A stretch of 64,000 bases of DNA from Camarhynchus parvulus. Lineage: Eukaryota; Chordata; Aves; Passeriformes; Thraupidae. The notes under the pieces were generated by a model. It saw only the letters and a program-made list of their open reading frames with translations, ran no database searches and was not told the DNA's origin. The position numbers and the translations under genes are program-made. Shown piece by piece: positions 14,213 through 26,500 of the stretch. The stretch covers positions 9,031,001 to 9,095,000 of the forward strand of contig NC_044584.1 in NCBI RefSeq assembly GCF_901933205.1. The letters run 5' to 3'. Numbering within the stretch: position 1 is the stretch's first letter; each line of letters starts with the position of its first letter.

Positions 14213-17197
14213 AGGGAGGGCACACCCAGCTTCTTTTGAGTATTTTTTTATACCCAAATTCAACTTCCTGTCCATTACAGAATGAAATCTGTTGGTAATC
14301 CCAGCATGACTAAAGTACAAAAGGAGACAGAAGTTTCTTTCCTTCCTAAGCCACATCTTTGATCTCATGGTGTCACTTGGATGCCTACTGAAGAGCCATG
14401 CAAAGGCCTGAATGGAGTTTCCTGTACTGATAGGCCTCTTTCTCAAAGAAATAAGTTGAGGTTTTAAAATTTGCTAGATAAATGGTGTTTTAAGCTCCTT
14501 TAAAATCCATCTGGTGACTGGCTGACAGCTTCCAAGCCAGGCCTGTGTACCTATGGTGTGCATACTTCTCCAGCACCCAGGATTAAATAAACACTAGGTT
14601 ATCTGTTGGTCTTTATCATCTGGCACAGCATTTTTAGGAAGTTGCTAGATCAGTCTTCAGCTTTTGGATTTCAGGGTGTGGTGGGTGGCTGAAGTTTCCT
14701 TGGAAGGTGACCCAAAAATGCAGCCTGGCAGCAATGAGCTGAACTTCTCTCTTCTGGTGTCTGTGTTTGCTTTGCAAAATATGTGGGTGTCTGCAGGTCT
14801 CCAAGTCTGAAAATACAGAGTTGCAGAGTGTAATTTAAAAGTAAGAACTGTTCTTTTCCTGGTACTCTTTCCTAGTGTTTCCTGCTTTTCCCAAAGACAG
14901 GAATTATTTCACTTGTGATTATTTCCATATTAATCAGCTCCAGTGTATATTAGGAAGTTAGGACAGAGGCAAGATTGGTGTGTGAGAGAGAAAAAGAAAC
15001 AAGAAAAAGGTCAAAACAGTTTAACAAAAGAATAATAACAAAATCCCATAAGCCTGGCTTTGACTTCCCAGAGCCGTGCTGGGAGATCTTGATCTCCAAT
15101 TTCAAACCAGCCTTGAACTGACCTTGGAAGAAGGATTGTGTTCCTCCTTGGAAAACCTCACCAAGACTCCTGAAATTACTGCTTTTGTACTACTGTATTT
15201 GAAGAATTAAAATTTGGATTTCATTAACTTTCTTTGTGTGTTCCAGTCCTTGCTATGGCTCTGCTGTCTGTGTAAGTCAGGAGGAAATATGATCTTACCT
15301 TGCCCACGGGGTGCTGTGTTGTGGGCTCCTGATGAAATAAATCTCAGAGCTGGGTTATGTTAAAGGAAAAAATTCAGACTTTTTGAACACTAGGACACCC
15401 TTAGGGCCAAATGCTAAATGTTTTCTAGACTTCAGGCAGCCTCCTGTTAAGTCTGCACACTTAGGATTTCTAAATTTAGAGCAGGCTTTCAATTGCCCCC
15501 TCAAGCAGTTTGCTTAAATGATATAATAATAACTGTACTTCCACAGGTATGTCTATGCCATGAGCTCTGAGAACAAGAGTTGTAAATTACAGAGACAATT
15601 TGGCCAAGGTTTGAAACGTGGAAATGTTGCTGACTTTAAAAGCTCAGTACTGAGTATCTACATTAAAGGAACACTGTGACACTGGAATTGTTTGTGTCTA
15701 AATGGCTTCATCTGTTATTAGTGCCAGCTTATTGTGAGTGAAAACTTTCAAAAATATAGATATTTTTCACTGTGTTTGATTTGTATAGTATAGCAACACT
15801 TCATAGATAATCCATTTCAGTGTTACTCGTTGTAAAATTAATATTTCTTTTGTAACTGTATTGTTTCTTTAATGCAAGAGTGTTTGTGTGAAGAAGTAGA
15901 AGGTTTTCCATAGTGTACAAGTTACGAGGCTGAACGCAGACTTAAGTTTTGATTTATTACTTTGTAATACCCCTGATTGATGAAGGCAGTGTTGGAATAT
16001 TCTTTCTTCCTCTTCTTTTGGAGTGATAGAAGTTTTAGTGATCAAAGTTCGGCTGCCAAATGTCCATGGAGAAATAAGTTGTAAATTAAGTGTCTGTTGA
16101 AGCTCTGTCTGCTCTGAAATGTTGATACTTTGCAGAATCGAAACCGCCCTCGAATAATTACTCTCGAATCCTTTAAATACTTACGTATGTGTTTAACTTA
16201 ACTCATGTCAAGTTATATGTGTAAAGTTAAACATGGAGAAACATATTTGCAGGGTGAGATCATTTTAACATCTCATGATTCACAGCAAAAAATATCCTGT
16301 TATTGGCTGAAACCTGCTCCACAGATACACAACATGAAGTTGAGATCAGCGTAGGTCTGTTCACATATTCCTTTTGAAAATACTTCAGTATGAAGTACTG
16401 AATAAATCCTTCCAAAGTCCTTGCTAAATTATTGTCAAGATTAATATAATGATCATTTAAATTGTATGTTGTACCAGATAAGCCAAAACTTAATCTCTGA
16501 CTAGTTAATTAGAAAGGGAGTGAAATGTGGATAATGCAACTGTAGATGACTAAAGTGCTTTTGATGTTAGACATGTTGGTAGAGCCTATCAGTTTTAGTC
16601 AGCATGATTTAAAAATTATTTCCATATGTCTGAATTTGGGTTTGTTTTTCAAATTAAATTCTAGTTCTTTGTATAAGCATTCTGTCAAAGTGTGCAATGG
16701 TGGGTGGTATCTCAGCAAACAGTTTTTGAGGAAGGGTGAGGGGAATTCCAGCAAAATCCTTCCCTCAGGCATATGCATGCAATTCTCACTGAATTTAGTG
16801 AGATTTAATGTGTGTTTCCAAAAGGAGGGTTTGGCTAATGTATTTTGTTTTTTTCTTCCACCAACCCTCAGAGCCTTGGGCTCCCTGTCAGGCAGTGTTT
16901 GCATTTGCTGATCAGCGTTTCCACATCTGCTCAGCATTTCCTCTCAGATGCTTTGCCCGTATCTGAGCACATGACAGTCCTCTCACCAGAGTCCATCCAT
17001 CTCTCCTGGCAGCTTGAACCTTGGCAGGAAACATTTCCACTTGGATTTCCACTTGCAGTTGGACCTTGGCAAACTCCAGAGCCTGTGCCATTATTCTCCT
17101 GATTGTCTTTCAGGTGATGCTGTGACGTGATTGTGAATGCATATTGAGAGGGGAGATAATAAACCTGTTTTTCCTTCCTTTTGTTTTTTCTTCCAAG

Positions 17198-17380
17198 GTT
17201 CCAGACAAGTATTTCACCATTTTACTGGATTATCTGCAAGGGCTTCAGGGCAATGCACGAGACAAAACTGTGCAGAAAGCTGAAGCTTTTATGAAGGAAT
17301 TTGATGGTTCTGATGGAGAAGACCCAAACCTGCTGGGGAAGTGTGAGCGCATCAGACAAGTTCTACAACTGCTGTCCTGA
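17198..17380 (+). CDS. C7orf50: C7orf50 homologue, terminal coding exon
   Basis: The exon follows the acceptor TTCTTCCAAG and encodes 60 residues and a TGA stop. It begins VPDKYFTILLDYLQGLQG, has TVQKAEAFM in the middle and ends ERIRQVLQLLS, a C-terminus practically identical to vertebrate C7orf50. With the 82-base exon upstream it forms the conserved C-terminal half of the protein. The gene reads + and the P450 genes downstream read -, so they converge, as C7orf50 and CYP2W1 do in human. The exon is intact. Confidence 0.95.
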   Translation, partial: VPDKYFTILLDYLQGLQGNARDKTVQKAEAFMKEFDGSDGEDPNLLGKCERIRQVLQLLS

Positions 17381-17555
17381 GAATATTTCTGTGTCATAAT
17401 TGTTTTCTGGTGGAGGGAAGGAGAGGATGTCACATACAGAGGCTGTAAAGGATTTGTAAAGATAATACTAAATTTTATACTCGTAATCTTTTCGAATTGA
17501 AAATATTTATCATGTTTTCAGGTGATGAAATAAAAATAACATATATAGCCCATAG
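17381..17555 (+). other. C7orf50: C7orf50 3' untranslated region
   Basis: This AT-rich stretch follows the TGA. The end point is inferred as about 20 bases past the AATAAA at 17529; a weaker alternative AATAAA lies near 17590, which would lengthen the UTR slightly. Confidence 0.6.
17529..17534 (+). terminator. C7orf50: Poly(A) signal AATAAA of C7orf50
   Basis: A canonical AATAAA hexamer 149 bases after the stop codon, in the correct orientation and followed by T-rich sequence. Confidence 0.65.
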
Positions 17556-20500
17556 TCTTGCTATTAATCTTATTGCACCTCTTTAGAAGAATAAACCTCT
17601 CTCCCTCTCATTAGTTTTTCTCCATCTCCCCCTCTAGTTACTGTTAAATATGAGGAACGTTGCAGCTCTTAATAAGAAGAGCAAAGGAACCAACATAAAG
17701 CCTGGAGGGTCTTTTACAATGGCAGCTTTTAAAATGAGTGTACAGCACAGTGCATGCTCAGCCAGCTGTAATCTCTCACTTTCAGCTTCAGAAGGATGTC
17801 ACTTGGATTTGGGAAAGATCATTTTCAGTCTGTTGAACACAGGTTGTATAACACAATTGCTTATTAGTACTTCACACGGTGATCTGGAGATACCATCAGC
17901 TTTGTTCGTTTTCTTTTTATATTTTAAAGTTTTCAAATACATTAGGGCAATTGTTTAGATACTCAGATAATGCACAGATGGGAACAGATCAAATCCTTGA
18001 CTATATGTGGTGAAATCATCACATTGTAGCTAAACTTAGCCTACAATCAGAAGTGCTGTGCTGTATCCAGCCTGCCAATATTGCATTTTCCTCTTCCTCC
18101 TGCAACTGGCATCCAAAAGAGTTAATTCATGTTCATTCCTTTTGGCATGGGACATTTGTCTTTTATGAATGTGCTGAAAGTGAGGCTTTCAAGTAAAAAC
18201 CAAGGACATTAATTACTCAAAGTTGGATGATTGGCTTATTTAATAACACTGGTATTCAGACAGAGTTCTTGACCTGATTCTTTAATGTTTCTGCAAACAT
18301 TGTTCATACTTTATTAATAACAACTATATGAAATGTGTGGTGGTGTAGAAGAGTGGCTGTCTTTGGGAATTACAGCTTTAATTTGGGTTGGTGAAGGAGG
18401 GGAGGATCTATGGATATGCAGGCCTGATTTTCCAATAAGAAGCATTTGAGTGGATTTGACAGCTTTCAACGTCATGGCTTAGTACAAATCTTTGAAAGTA
18501 TGAAATGTATTACTAATAACAAATAACTTATGCTTTCTGACTTACTGAGAAGGATGTTTCCAGCCAAAAAAGACTAGAAACCAGCATGCCCTCCTCTAAA
18601 AGAATAACTGGGGTGGAGTTAGGCACAAGAATGGGCAGAATTGAGCAGCAGTGTCCAGGTTCTTCATTGAGCTTCTGATGGTGCCTCAGAGCACAGCTGG
18701 ATGAGGGCTGCAGAGGAGACAGAGCCAAAGCCTTTCTGAGCTGTATAGCACTGATCTTCCAGTAAGAAACCTGGTGAAAAAGATCTGTAATAAAAAGAAG
18801 TGATCCTGACATTTAGTGAACTCATAAAGATCATTTGGGTCATATATTTTACATGTGAGAATATGCAGCTGGGAAAAGCTGCTGCCACTCCAAGCAGAAG
18901 CTGATATTTGTTTCTTTCCATGAGGGAAAATAGGAATTTTTCTGGAATGAAGTATTCAAAGTATCTTCTTGTGAGTTTATCATTGCATGTTAGATGTCAG
19001 AGAAGAATTTTTGTTCTCCCTCAAGACATTTGAACATGCCCACTTTTGATTTCTGTCACACAAAAATGTGAGTCCTCATTGTGCACTTAACATACCTCCT
19101 AGCTTAAAAGCACCAGCACATTGCAACTGCACTTTGGAAAAGAATTGTAAAAAAGATGATAAAGGTAAGATCTGGGCAAAAATATGGGAGCATTTTATGA
19201 TTTTGACATATTTGGCAAGATTTTCATTTCTTGGACCTTAGTTCTGACCATGTATAAATGCTGACAAATCTGTAAGAAGAGAAGCTTTGTAGATCAAGAA
19301 TGTCATGTTTCATTTTATATCAAATAATATTAAAAGCACACAAGGCCTGTCAATCTGGAGGCCATGTGAACAGTAGTATTTGCAAAAAAACAGTTAGAGC
19401 CTCTCACTAGCACAGTAATAGACCCCTGGGAGTAGGTCCTGCTCTGCTCTCCTCTTCCTCAGCTGCATTTCCAGCTTTCCCTTCAGTCCCACTGATTGCT
19501 GGGGGAAGGTCATGGTCCTGGGGCTCTGCTTCTTGCAGTTATGAAAAATTCAGAAGCTACAGTTGAAGGTAATTGTTGCTGTGGTTCTGTTTGGCAGAGA
19601 AAGCAAAGCATGGTGCTTCCTACCATGTGCCTTTTGCTGTAGGTACTGTCCAGTGATCAGAAGGGTCTTGAAATTGGGTAAGTAAAACTGCTGCTTGGTG
19701 GTGCTGTGTCTTGCATATCAGAGCTCAATATGAAATATTCTAAGAGTTGTCTAATACTTGATGTTGTAGTGCAAATAGAAAAGGACATTTTAATTGCATT
19801 TCATTTTTTTACTTTGCACCGTTTCTTCAAGAATCTTCAGCCGTTTGTTTTGGCAAACAAGCCATCTTCATAACAGCCAGGAAATGCAAGAACACAGATT
19901 TTTGGGAGATCTGTATTGCTCAGCCTGTTTAAAAGACAAGATTGTGAGGACCCAGAGAGCTTATCCCACAAACTGCCAATGCTGTAGTGCCTCTAGCAAG
20001 CAAATCTTGCCTTGTCCATGTGCTGTCCACCACACCAGCCTCTGCTTCCTGCTCAGCCTGGCATGTTCATCCCTGGATTTACATTATGTGATGAGTAAGT
20101 CTAGAAAAATCTCCTCCATTGTGCATTTTAAATTATTTATCTTAAATTATTAAGTGTGCAGTCAGTTCCTGAATTCCTGTAGCTGGTTGGAGCTGTGTGG
20201 GAAGATGTCATCTGGCACTTTATTCCCTTTTTGTCACTTGGTTGTGTACAGTTTTCAAATCTCAGCGTTGCTTGTATCTTAGGCAATCACATGGGCACAG
20301 ATAGGACAAAATCGTGTCTTTGCCTCTGTTTGAATCAGTCTGCTGTGTTAATAAAAATGGCATCCCAGGCTAGAAGTAGCAGTGTGTACAGAATGACAAA
20401 TTACATCTTCATCTGCCTGCACTAATCGCCTTCTAGTCGAGTTAATCTGCATTATGTGGCTCTGGCTAGCAGAATGCATGTCCTAAGAGAATGCTGAAGT

Positions 20501-23500
20501 CAGGACTTCAGGCAAAATAAAGGAACACTAATTACTTAGAATTGCTTAAAGCTGGAACTGTGCCTCTAATGGAAGTACTAATTACTCAAAATTTGACAGT
20601 GCAAGACTTTCCCTTTAATTTGGCTGACCCTTGCTATGGGTTGTGTATCTATTTGGTTCTCCACTGTCTGCCCACAATTTTAATTTGTTATCACCATTGT
20701 AAAATTACTGTGTAAATGAATTGTGTTTGTATTTGGAAAGGGCATCTTGGACTTGTTGAATGTGTAGTTTATTTCCTTATTTCCTGTCACTGGAAAATTG
20801 CTCTGCTGTGTTTCTCTTCATTTTAAAGCAAGGTGATTATTGACTCATCTCCCATTATTTCAAACAGCTTAGAAATGCACGTCTTTGGTTTTGAGCTTGG
20901 GGGTTTTGCTTTTCTTTTGTGGGTTTTTCTAAATTTTGCCATTGACTAAGGCAAAGTAAAAAACATTAAATCTACTCCCATTTCTGCAAATCAGTGTCAA
21001 AAACAGCAATCGTAAAAGAGATTTAAGTTGCAAAATCAAGCACTCAGAAAATTAGAAAACATAAGAATGGAAATTGTCTGTGTAATTTAAATTTTACTCC
21101 ATGCATATATGGTAGGATGGAACTTCTTAATTATGTCATCAAGGCTGTGTTTTCCTTTGTGTGCAACTGGTAAGTTATTTATTCAGGGTTTTCCTTGCAG
21201 CTCTGCTGCTCTTCCCATTTTCAAAAGGTAGGTCTACAAAGCAGTCCCAAAGGCAGAGAAGTAACTTTGCAGTTGGGCTTTGATCCTGCACAGAAATAAA
21301 TAGGAACTTTCCTGTTGCTTTGGTGTAGGAACTGGTCATAGATGTTTCATCACAAATGTTCCCTTTAAAACATGTTTTAATGTTCTGATTCATTTACAGT
21401 CAAAATACTGAATTGATGTTACTTAATTTAAATCCAGTTTTGTTGACATAAAACTTTCCAGTAGCTTATTCTGGTTTAGCCTTTGGTTTCCTTTTATGTC
21501 TTCCTTTCTGTACAGCTGAATGAGCTTGTTATTTCTGTCCCTGCAAATAGGAATATTAGTTGTTTACAGTGATTCCAGTCATACAAGGACACAATTAAAT
21601 GTCCTTGCCTGTGCAGGACAAGCTCATTTTCACAATGATTTATAATTATGTTCTATTTTAAATTCTTCATAAGAACCTACATAGTCAACAACTTAAAGCG
21701 GTTTTAAATAATTATTATTTTAATATAAGGGTTTTTTCCCCTTCAAGGAGTATGGAATAGCAAACTAAATAAAACTAATTAGTAAATGGTGGGGGAAGGG
21801 CAAAGCAAAACAGTGGTTTATCTTTCTTTGTCAAAACAAAGCTGAATAAGAAGCTTGTGCTACTAAGAAACTGGTGTTGCAGACATAGAGGGAGGGCCCT
21901 CTGGGTACAAACAGAACACTCATACAGTTGCTCTTACTAATTTTTTTCCTTACATGCAGAAAATTTTTGGCATTCCCCAACAAAACCCACAAAAACACCT
22001 ACGTCAAAAAGTTAAATAGGTTTCAAAACCAAATCCTTAAAGGTCAAGAAATGCCACATGTATATAAATGGCCAGAAGAATTAAAATTCTACCTCTCTGT
22101 GCCTCCAGCCTGGAGACTGAATGAAGGGGGATTGTGTTAGAGGCAAACAAGCAAAAACCTCTAAATTATGTGAGCACATAGTTAAAAGTGCCAGATACCC
22201 TTCTGTTCATAGGAAGGTGGAGTTACATTCCCTATTAGCTTTAGTTGTTCAGATTTTTTAATGAATATTTTCTGCTAATTGAAATATCACAGCTGTGGCA
22301 ACTTGAATCTATTCTCTCCAAGGTCCCATGTGTATTTGATAAAATTGTGAGCCATGGGACACGGGATCTGTCACTCTTACTTGCTTACAAATAGCCAGAC
22401 CAGCCATGGCACTGTGAAAATCATCATTTGCTGTTGAGCTCCTTTGGACCCAAAGGATGTTTGGCACTGTGTTTCCCTGTATTGGTCTGGAGGTACAACA
22501 GGCTTTGGCAGCATCCTTTGTACCAGCCAGGCTTGCTTAAGCTCCATGAAATTGCCCAAATCTGGCGCAGGGATGCTGCTGATGGAATTTGCCAGGCGAG
22601 CAGTGACGTGAGCCCGTGCAGCGCCGGGGTCCCAGCTGCTCAGCATGCTCAGCCCATGGCTTAGTGCCCTCCTTGCTGCCTGCTCTCACTCCTGAGCTGC
22701 TGGGAGTTGCCACCATTTTATTTGTCTGCTTTCCATGGGCTTAATTGGACTAAACAAACTGTTCTAAAGCTATCTGGAGAAATTCAAAACTTCAGCCACG
22801 CTGATGGTGTTTCTCTGGTAGCATAGATACTTGTAAACAGACTTTATGGGTTTCACATGGATTTCACAGGACCCTTTATTAGAAGCAGAGGCCCTTGCAG
22901 GATCCTGGAAAGGACTGATCAGCATCCTGATTTACCTTGTTAAACAGGACTGGTATTTCTGTGAGCTGTCACAAATAAATGCTCACAGATAGGCACAAGG
23001 ACAGGCAGCCAGGAAACCATGTATGGGCATCAACTGTGCCAGAGGGCAGGGATGACAGCGGGGAATGTAACCTCCTGAAGTTCTCTGGTTAAGGCAGAAC
23101 GCCACCTGGCACAAACCCTGGCTGCCAGAAGGTTAAAAATAACAAATAGCATCCCTATTACATAAGGAAATCTTTTGTCCCTGTTTAATGGGGCACTGTG
23201 ATATGCCGGAAAGAATAAATATGGAGCTTCTCTGAAGTCTTGTGGTTAGTGCTTAGGGCCAAGCCAGCTGAAAATACCAGGGCTGATTGCAAGCAGGACC
23301 CTGTGTACAAGCTGCTGGCATTAAACAGGCAAAATCTGGGTGAAATTCCAGTGTCTAAGCATGCTCAGCAGCAGCCTTAGCCCAGTAACTGCACTGGTGG
23401 CACTTCCTTCAGTGCCAGGAAGGACTTCGGGTCCTGTTTTGTGGTGATGGTGTTACTACAATATAAATACAAAGGATTTGTGTGTCCAGAGCAGCCTCAG

Positions 23501-26500
23501 AACCCTCTGGAGGGCTGCAGTCCGTGAACCACTTCTGGGTTCTTGCAGGAAATGGATAATGGAGCAGCTGTGGAAGTTACTGTGGACGTTCTTCAAACTC
23601 ACCCCAGCAGTGCCATCAACCTCACCTGCCTGCAGGTCCCTCCCAGCCCCATGAAGGAAGTGCCTGCTTTGGTTTCAGTTACAGGATGAACATGAAGTGT
23701 TGGTAATGCTCAGGAGACTCTGTCTGTGATGACCCTACAGCCTGTGTGCAAGCCACAACCTCCTGTTCCAGTGGCAGCTTGCAGGACTGTCAAGGCAGCT
23801 CTGATTTCCAGTTTGACTGCTCAGCTCTGCCTGCACCATCCTCCCCTTGGCTGTGGTCCCTCTCAGGTCAGTACAGCTGTTACTTGTAACCCTTACCAAA
23901 GATTCTTGGCAGCTTTCAGTGCCTGCTGTAAGCAGGAGCATTTGTCAGCAGATGGTCCTCACACTTCCCTTTTAGGTCCCCAGCTGTACCCACACCACCC
24001 CTGTGCACCCAACTGTGCTTCCACTTTCTGTCCTTGTGTGAAAATGTGCCTTCAGGGGCTTGGCACTTCAGCTAGGGTAGCAGGGAGCACTGAGGATTGA
24101 AAGATCTTGATCTTGTAGTTACAAGAATGGAACTATCCTTAAAATTTCCCCCACATTCCTTCAAGATGGCTCTGGATTTCCATCCCCCCAGCTGTCCCCT
24201 GGGGCCATGTCCCACCAAATAAATGCAGACCTTGCATCTGGATGTGCTTTTGTTTGGAAGAGATGAGGCCAGTCTGAACCTTATCCCAGACTGGGTGTCT
24301 TGTGGAAATTGAGAGAGGTGGTAGAAGTTATTTAAGCCCTTGTAGAAGTGCCTGAGATGTCTGAAAAGGAGCCTTCAAACAGAAGGTTTTCAGTGCCCTG
24401 GTAAGGCTGGGAGGCTCTGCCTCTTGTTTGAGCAGTGACACGGTTGGTGCTTTCCAGCATCCAGCCTGTGTGTCCCTCCTCTGGCTCCTGGGAGCAGGTT
24501 CCAGGCAGGATCATGGAGGGTCACTCTCTAGGCTGTCCCTTCCTGGAAACAAACCCTCACTGGCCAAATTACAGGGCTGTTCATGAGCCCCTCAGCAGTG
24601 GCAAGGGTGAACATGGTGAAGGAACAGTGGCACGGAGGTGCTGCTCTTAGAAATGATTAATTCCTTGTAGAGGACACACACCTCAGAACCCAGACCACTG
24701 TCAGATATTTTTATGATCAAAAAGAAGAAAACACTTTATATAATTTGTATTTCCAGTGCTTTTAATCTCAGAGATGGACATTCTGCAGTGGGCAGATGGT
24801 TGCATTATGAATATTGCACCAGCATCTTTCTTGCCTTCCTGTGCAAGCTCCTGAGTAGATTACAACTTAATTTAACTGATAGATGGAAAAGTTCAGCTGG
24901 CTGAATTAGCAAAGAAGATGAGGAGGAAGACAGCTCGTCAAAGTTAGGAAATAGATAAGTTAAAAATAAGCCAGGTATTGCTGTCTGGAGTCTAGGTCTG
25001 ATAAAACTCATTCAGAAATTACCACCTGTGCAGCAATATGGCATGAAACAGCTCTCTGCTCTTTATTGTGTTACTCCTCTTTTGAGCAGCCAGGTCTGCC
25101 AGCTACAGAGCACAGAATGTGGAAGGAAAACTACAGCAAACTTGACAATTATTTCCAGAGATTCGTTCAGCCCTAGAAAATATTCATTGGCTCACTAAAA
25201 AAAAACCAGGGGTTCCCCCGTTGTTTTCTAAATCCTTTTTTTATTATTGCAGCTGTCTTTGGACAAAGGGAGGGGAAAAAAGTGACCGCAGAGAGCTCAG
25301 GGTACATCTTTGACATTGTTTAATGAGAAAACAGTGAGTGTTGTTGAATCACCCTGCTAACACAGAGCAGACAGAGCATCTCAGTTCATTTTTGTTTGGC
25401 TTTTGTTTTGAGGGGTCCGAGCAGAAGCTGAAAGGGTGGCAGGTGAGCCTGGGTTTGTGCTGTTCCCCACACTGCAGGTGGTTACTTCTCCAAGAGATTG
25501 AGGGGAATGTGACCAATGCTGTCTTTCTGCAGACAGCACATCCTCACTTTTCTGCTCTGCTTGTGACAGTGTCCCCCTCCTTGCTAATGGAACAGGATTG
25601 CAGCCAGCAGAATGGATCAATCAGCTTTTATTTGCATCATTGCTGTGGGTCCTGTCTCCCTCATGAAGTTGCTTTAATGGTCAAATTAAATTTTTGACTT
25701 TCTCTACAGCTGAAGGCATTGGTCGTTTCAATTGTCCAGAGGAACACTCCAGAGGGTGCTGGGTGGGCTCCTCACTGGTCCTGGAAAAGAGCACCTGAGT
25801 GCAGGTAATGGGGAACAGAAAACTCATGTTTTAGACAGAAACTGTCTAAAACTCATGTTTATACAGAAAACCAATTCCACTGTAATGTGGAACTGTGTGC
25901 TGACTGAAACTGGCAACAGCAGCACACGTGCCACAGAAGTTGCTGATGCTTGTAATTATTTCTTTTTTTAGGACTGAAAGGTGTTTCCAGTTCAACCAGT
26001 TACAGGAGGGTAATTATTGATCCCATAAAACTTTTTGTCACTGAGATTTGAAAATGACAAAATACCAAACGCTGGTGCCACAGCCCCATGGATTAAAACG
26101 TGCTGCAGCTTTTCAGAGTGATTTTTTAATATGTGGAAATGATAAAATAGTTGTCTCAGAGGAAAACAGACAGATGTCTCAGCTGGCTTATCTAGAAAAT
26201 CCTGCCATTTCTCTCAGACATGACCTTTACCTAGGTCATCCTGCCTTTTTTGCAACTCAGCTGGATCATTCTGATGGGCACCAGCTTGACATAACCTTGA
26301 AATGGGTTCAAAATCTGGCCCAAGCTGTTTTGTGGATAGAAGAAAGTAAAATGCTTGTAGTCCCTTTCTGATTGTCAGGATGCTAAGGCTGTAATTCAAG
26401 TCATTAGGCTTAGTGTATAAAGCCCTTCATAATCCAAGTCTTAAGAACCTGAAAGGTCGCTTGTGGTCCAGTAATCCTGAATAGTAAATGTGATGAGCTG

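Larger units (their letters stand above)
12846..17197 (+). other. C7orf50: Last intron of C7orf50
   Basis: A 4352-base AT-rich intron with GT and AG ends, between two exons whose frames join to give KEK-VPDKY, matching the family. It contains an imperfect inverted repeat at 14041-14094 and what looks like a very old CR1-type remnant at 14133-14212. I see no other exon inside it. Confidence 0.85.

Noticed and set aside
26048..26371. 107-codon open frame on +
   Set aside because: No domain, no splice or promoter context, and length within chance expectation.
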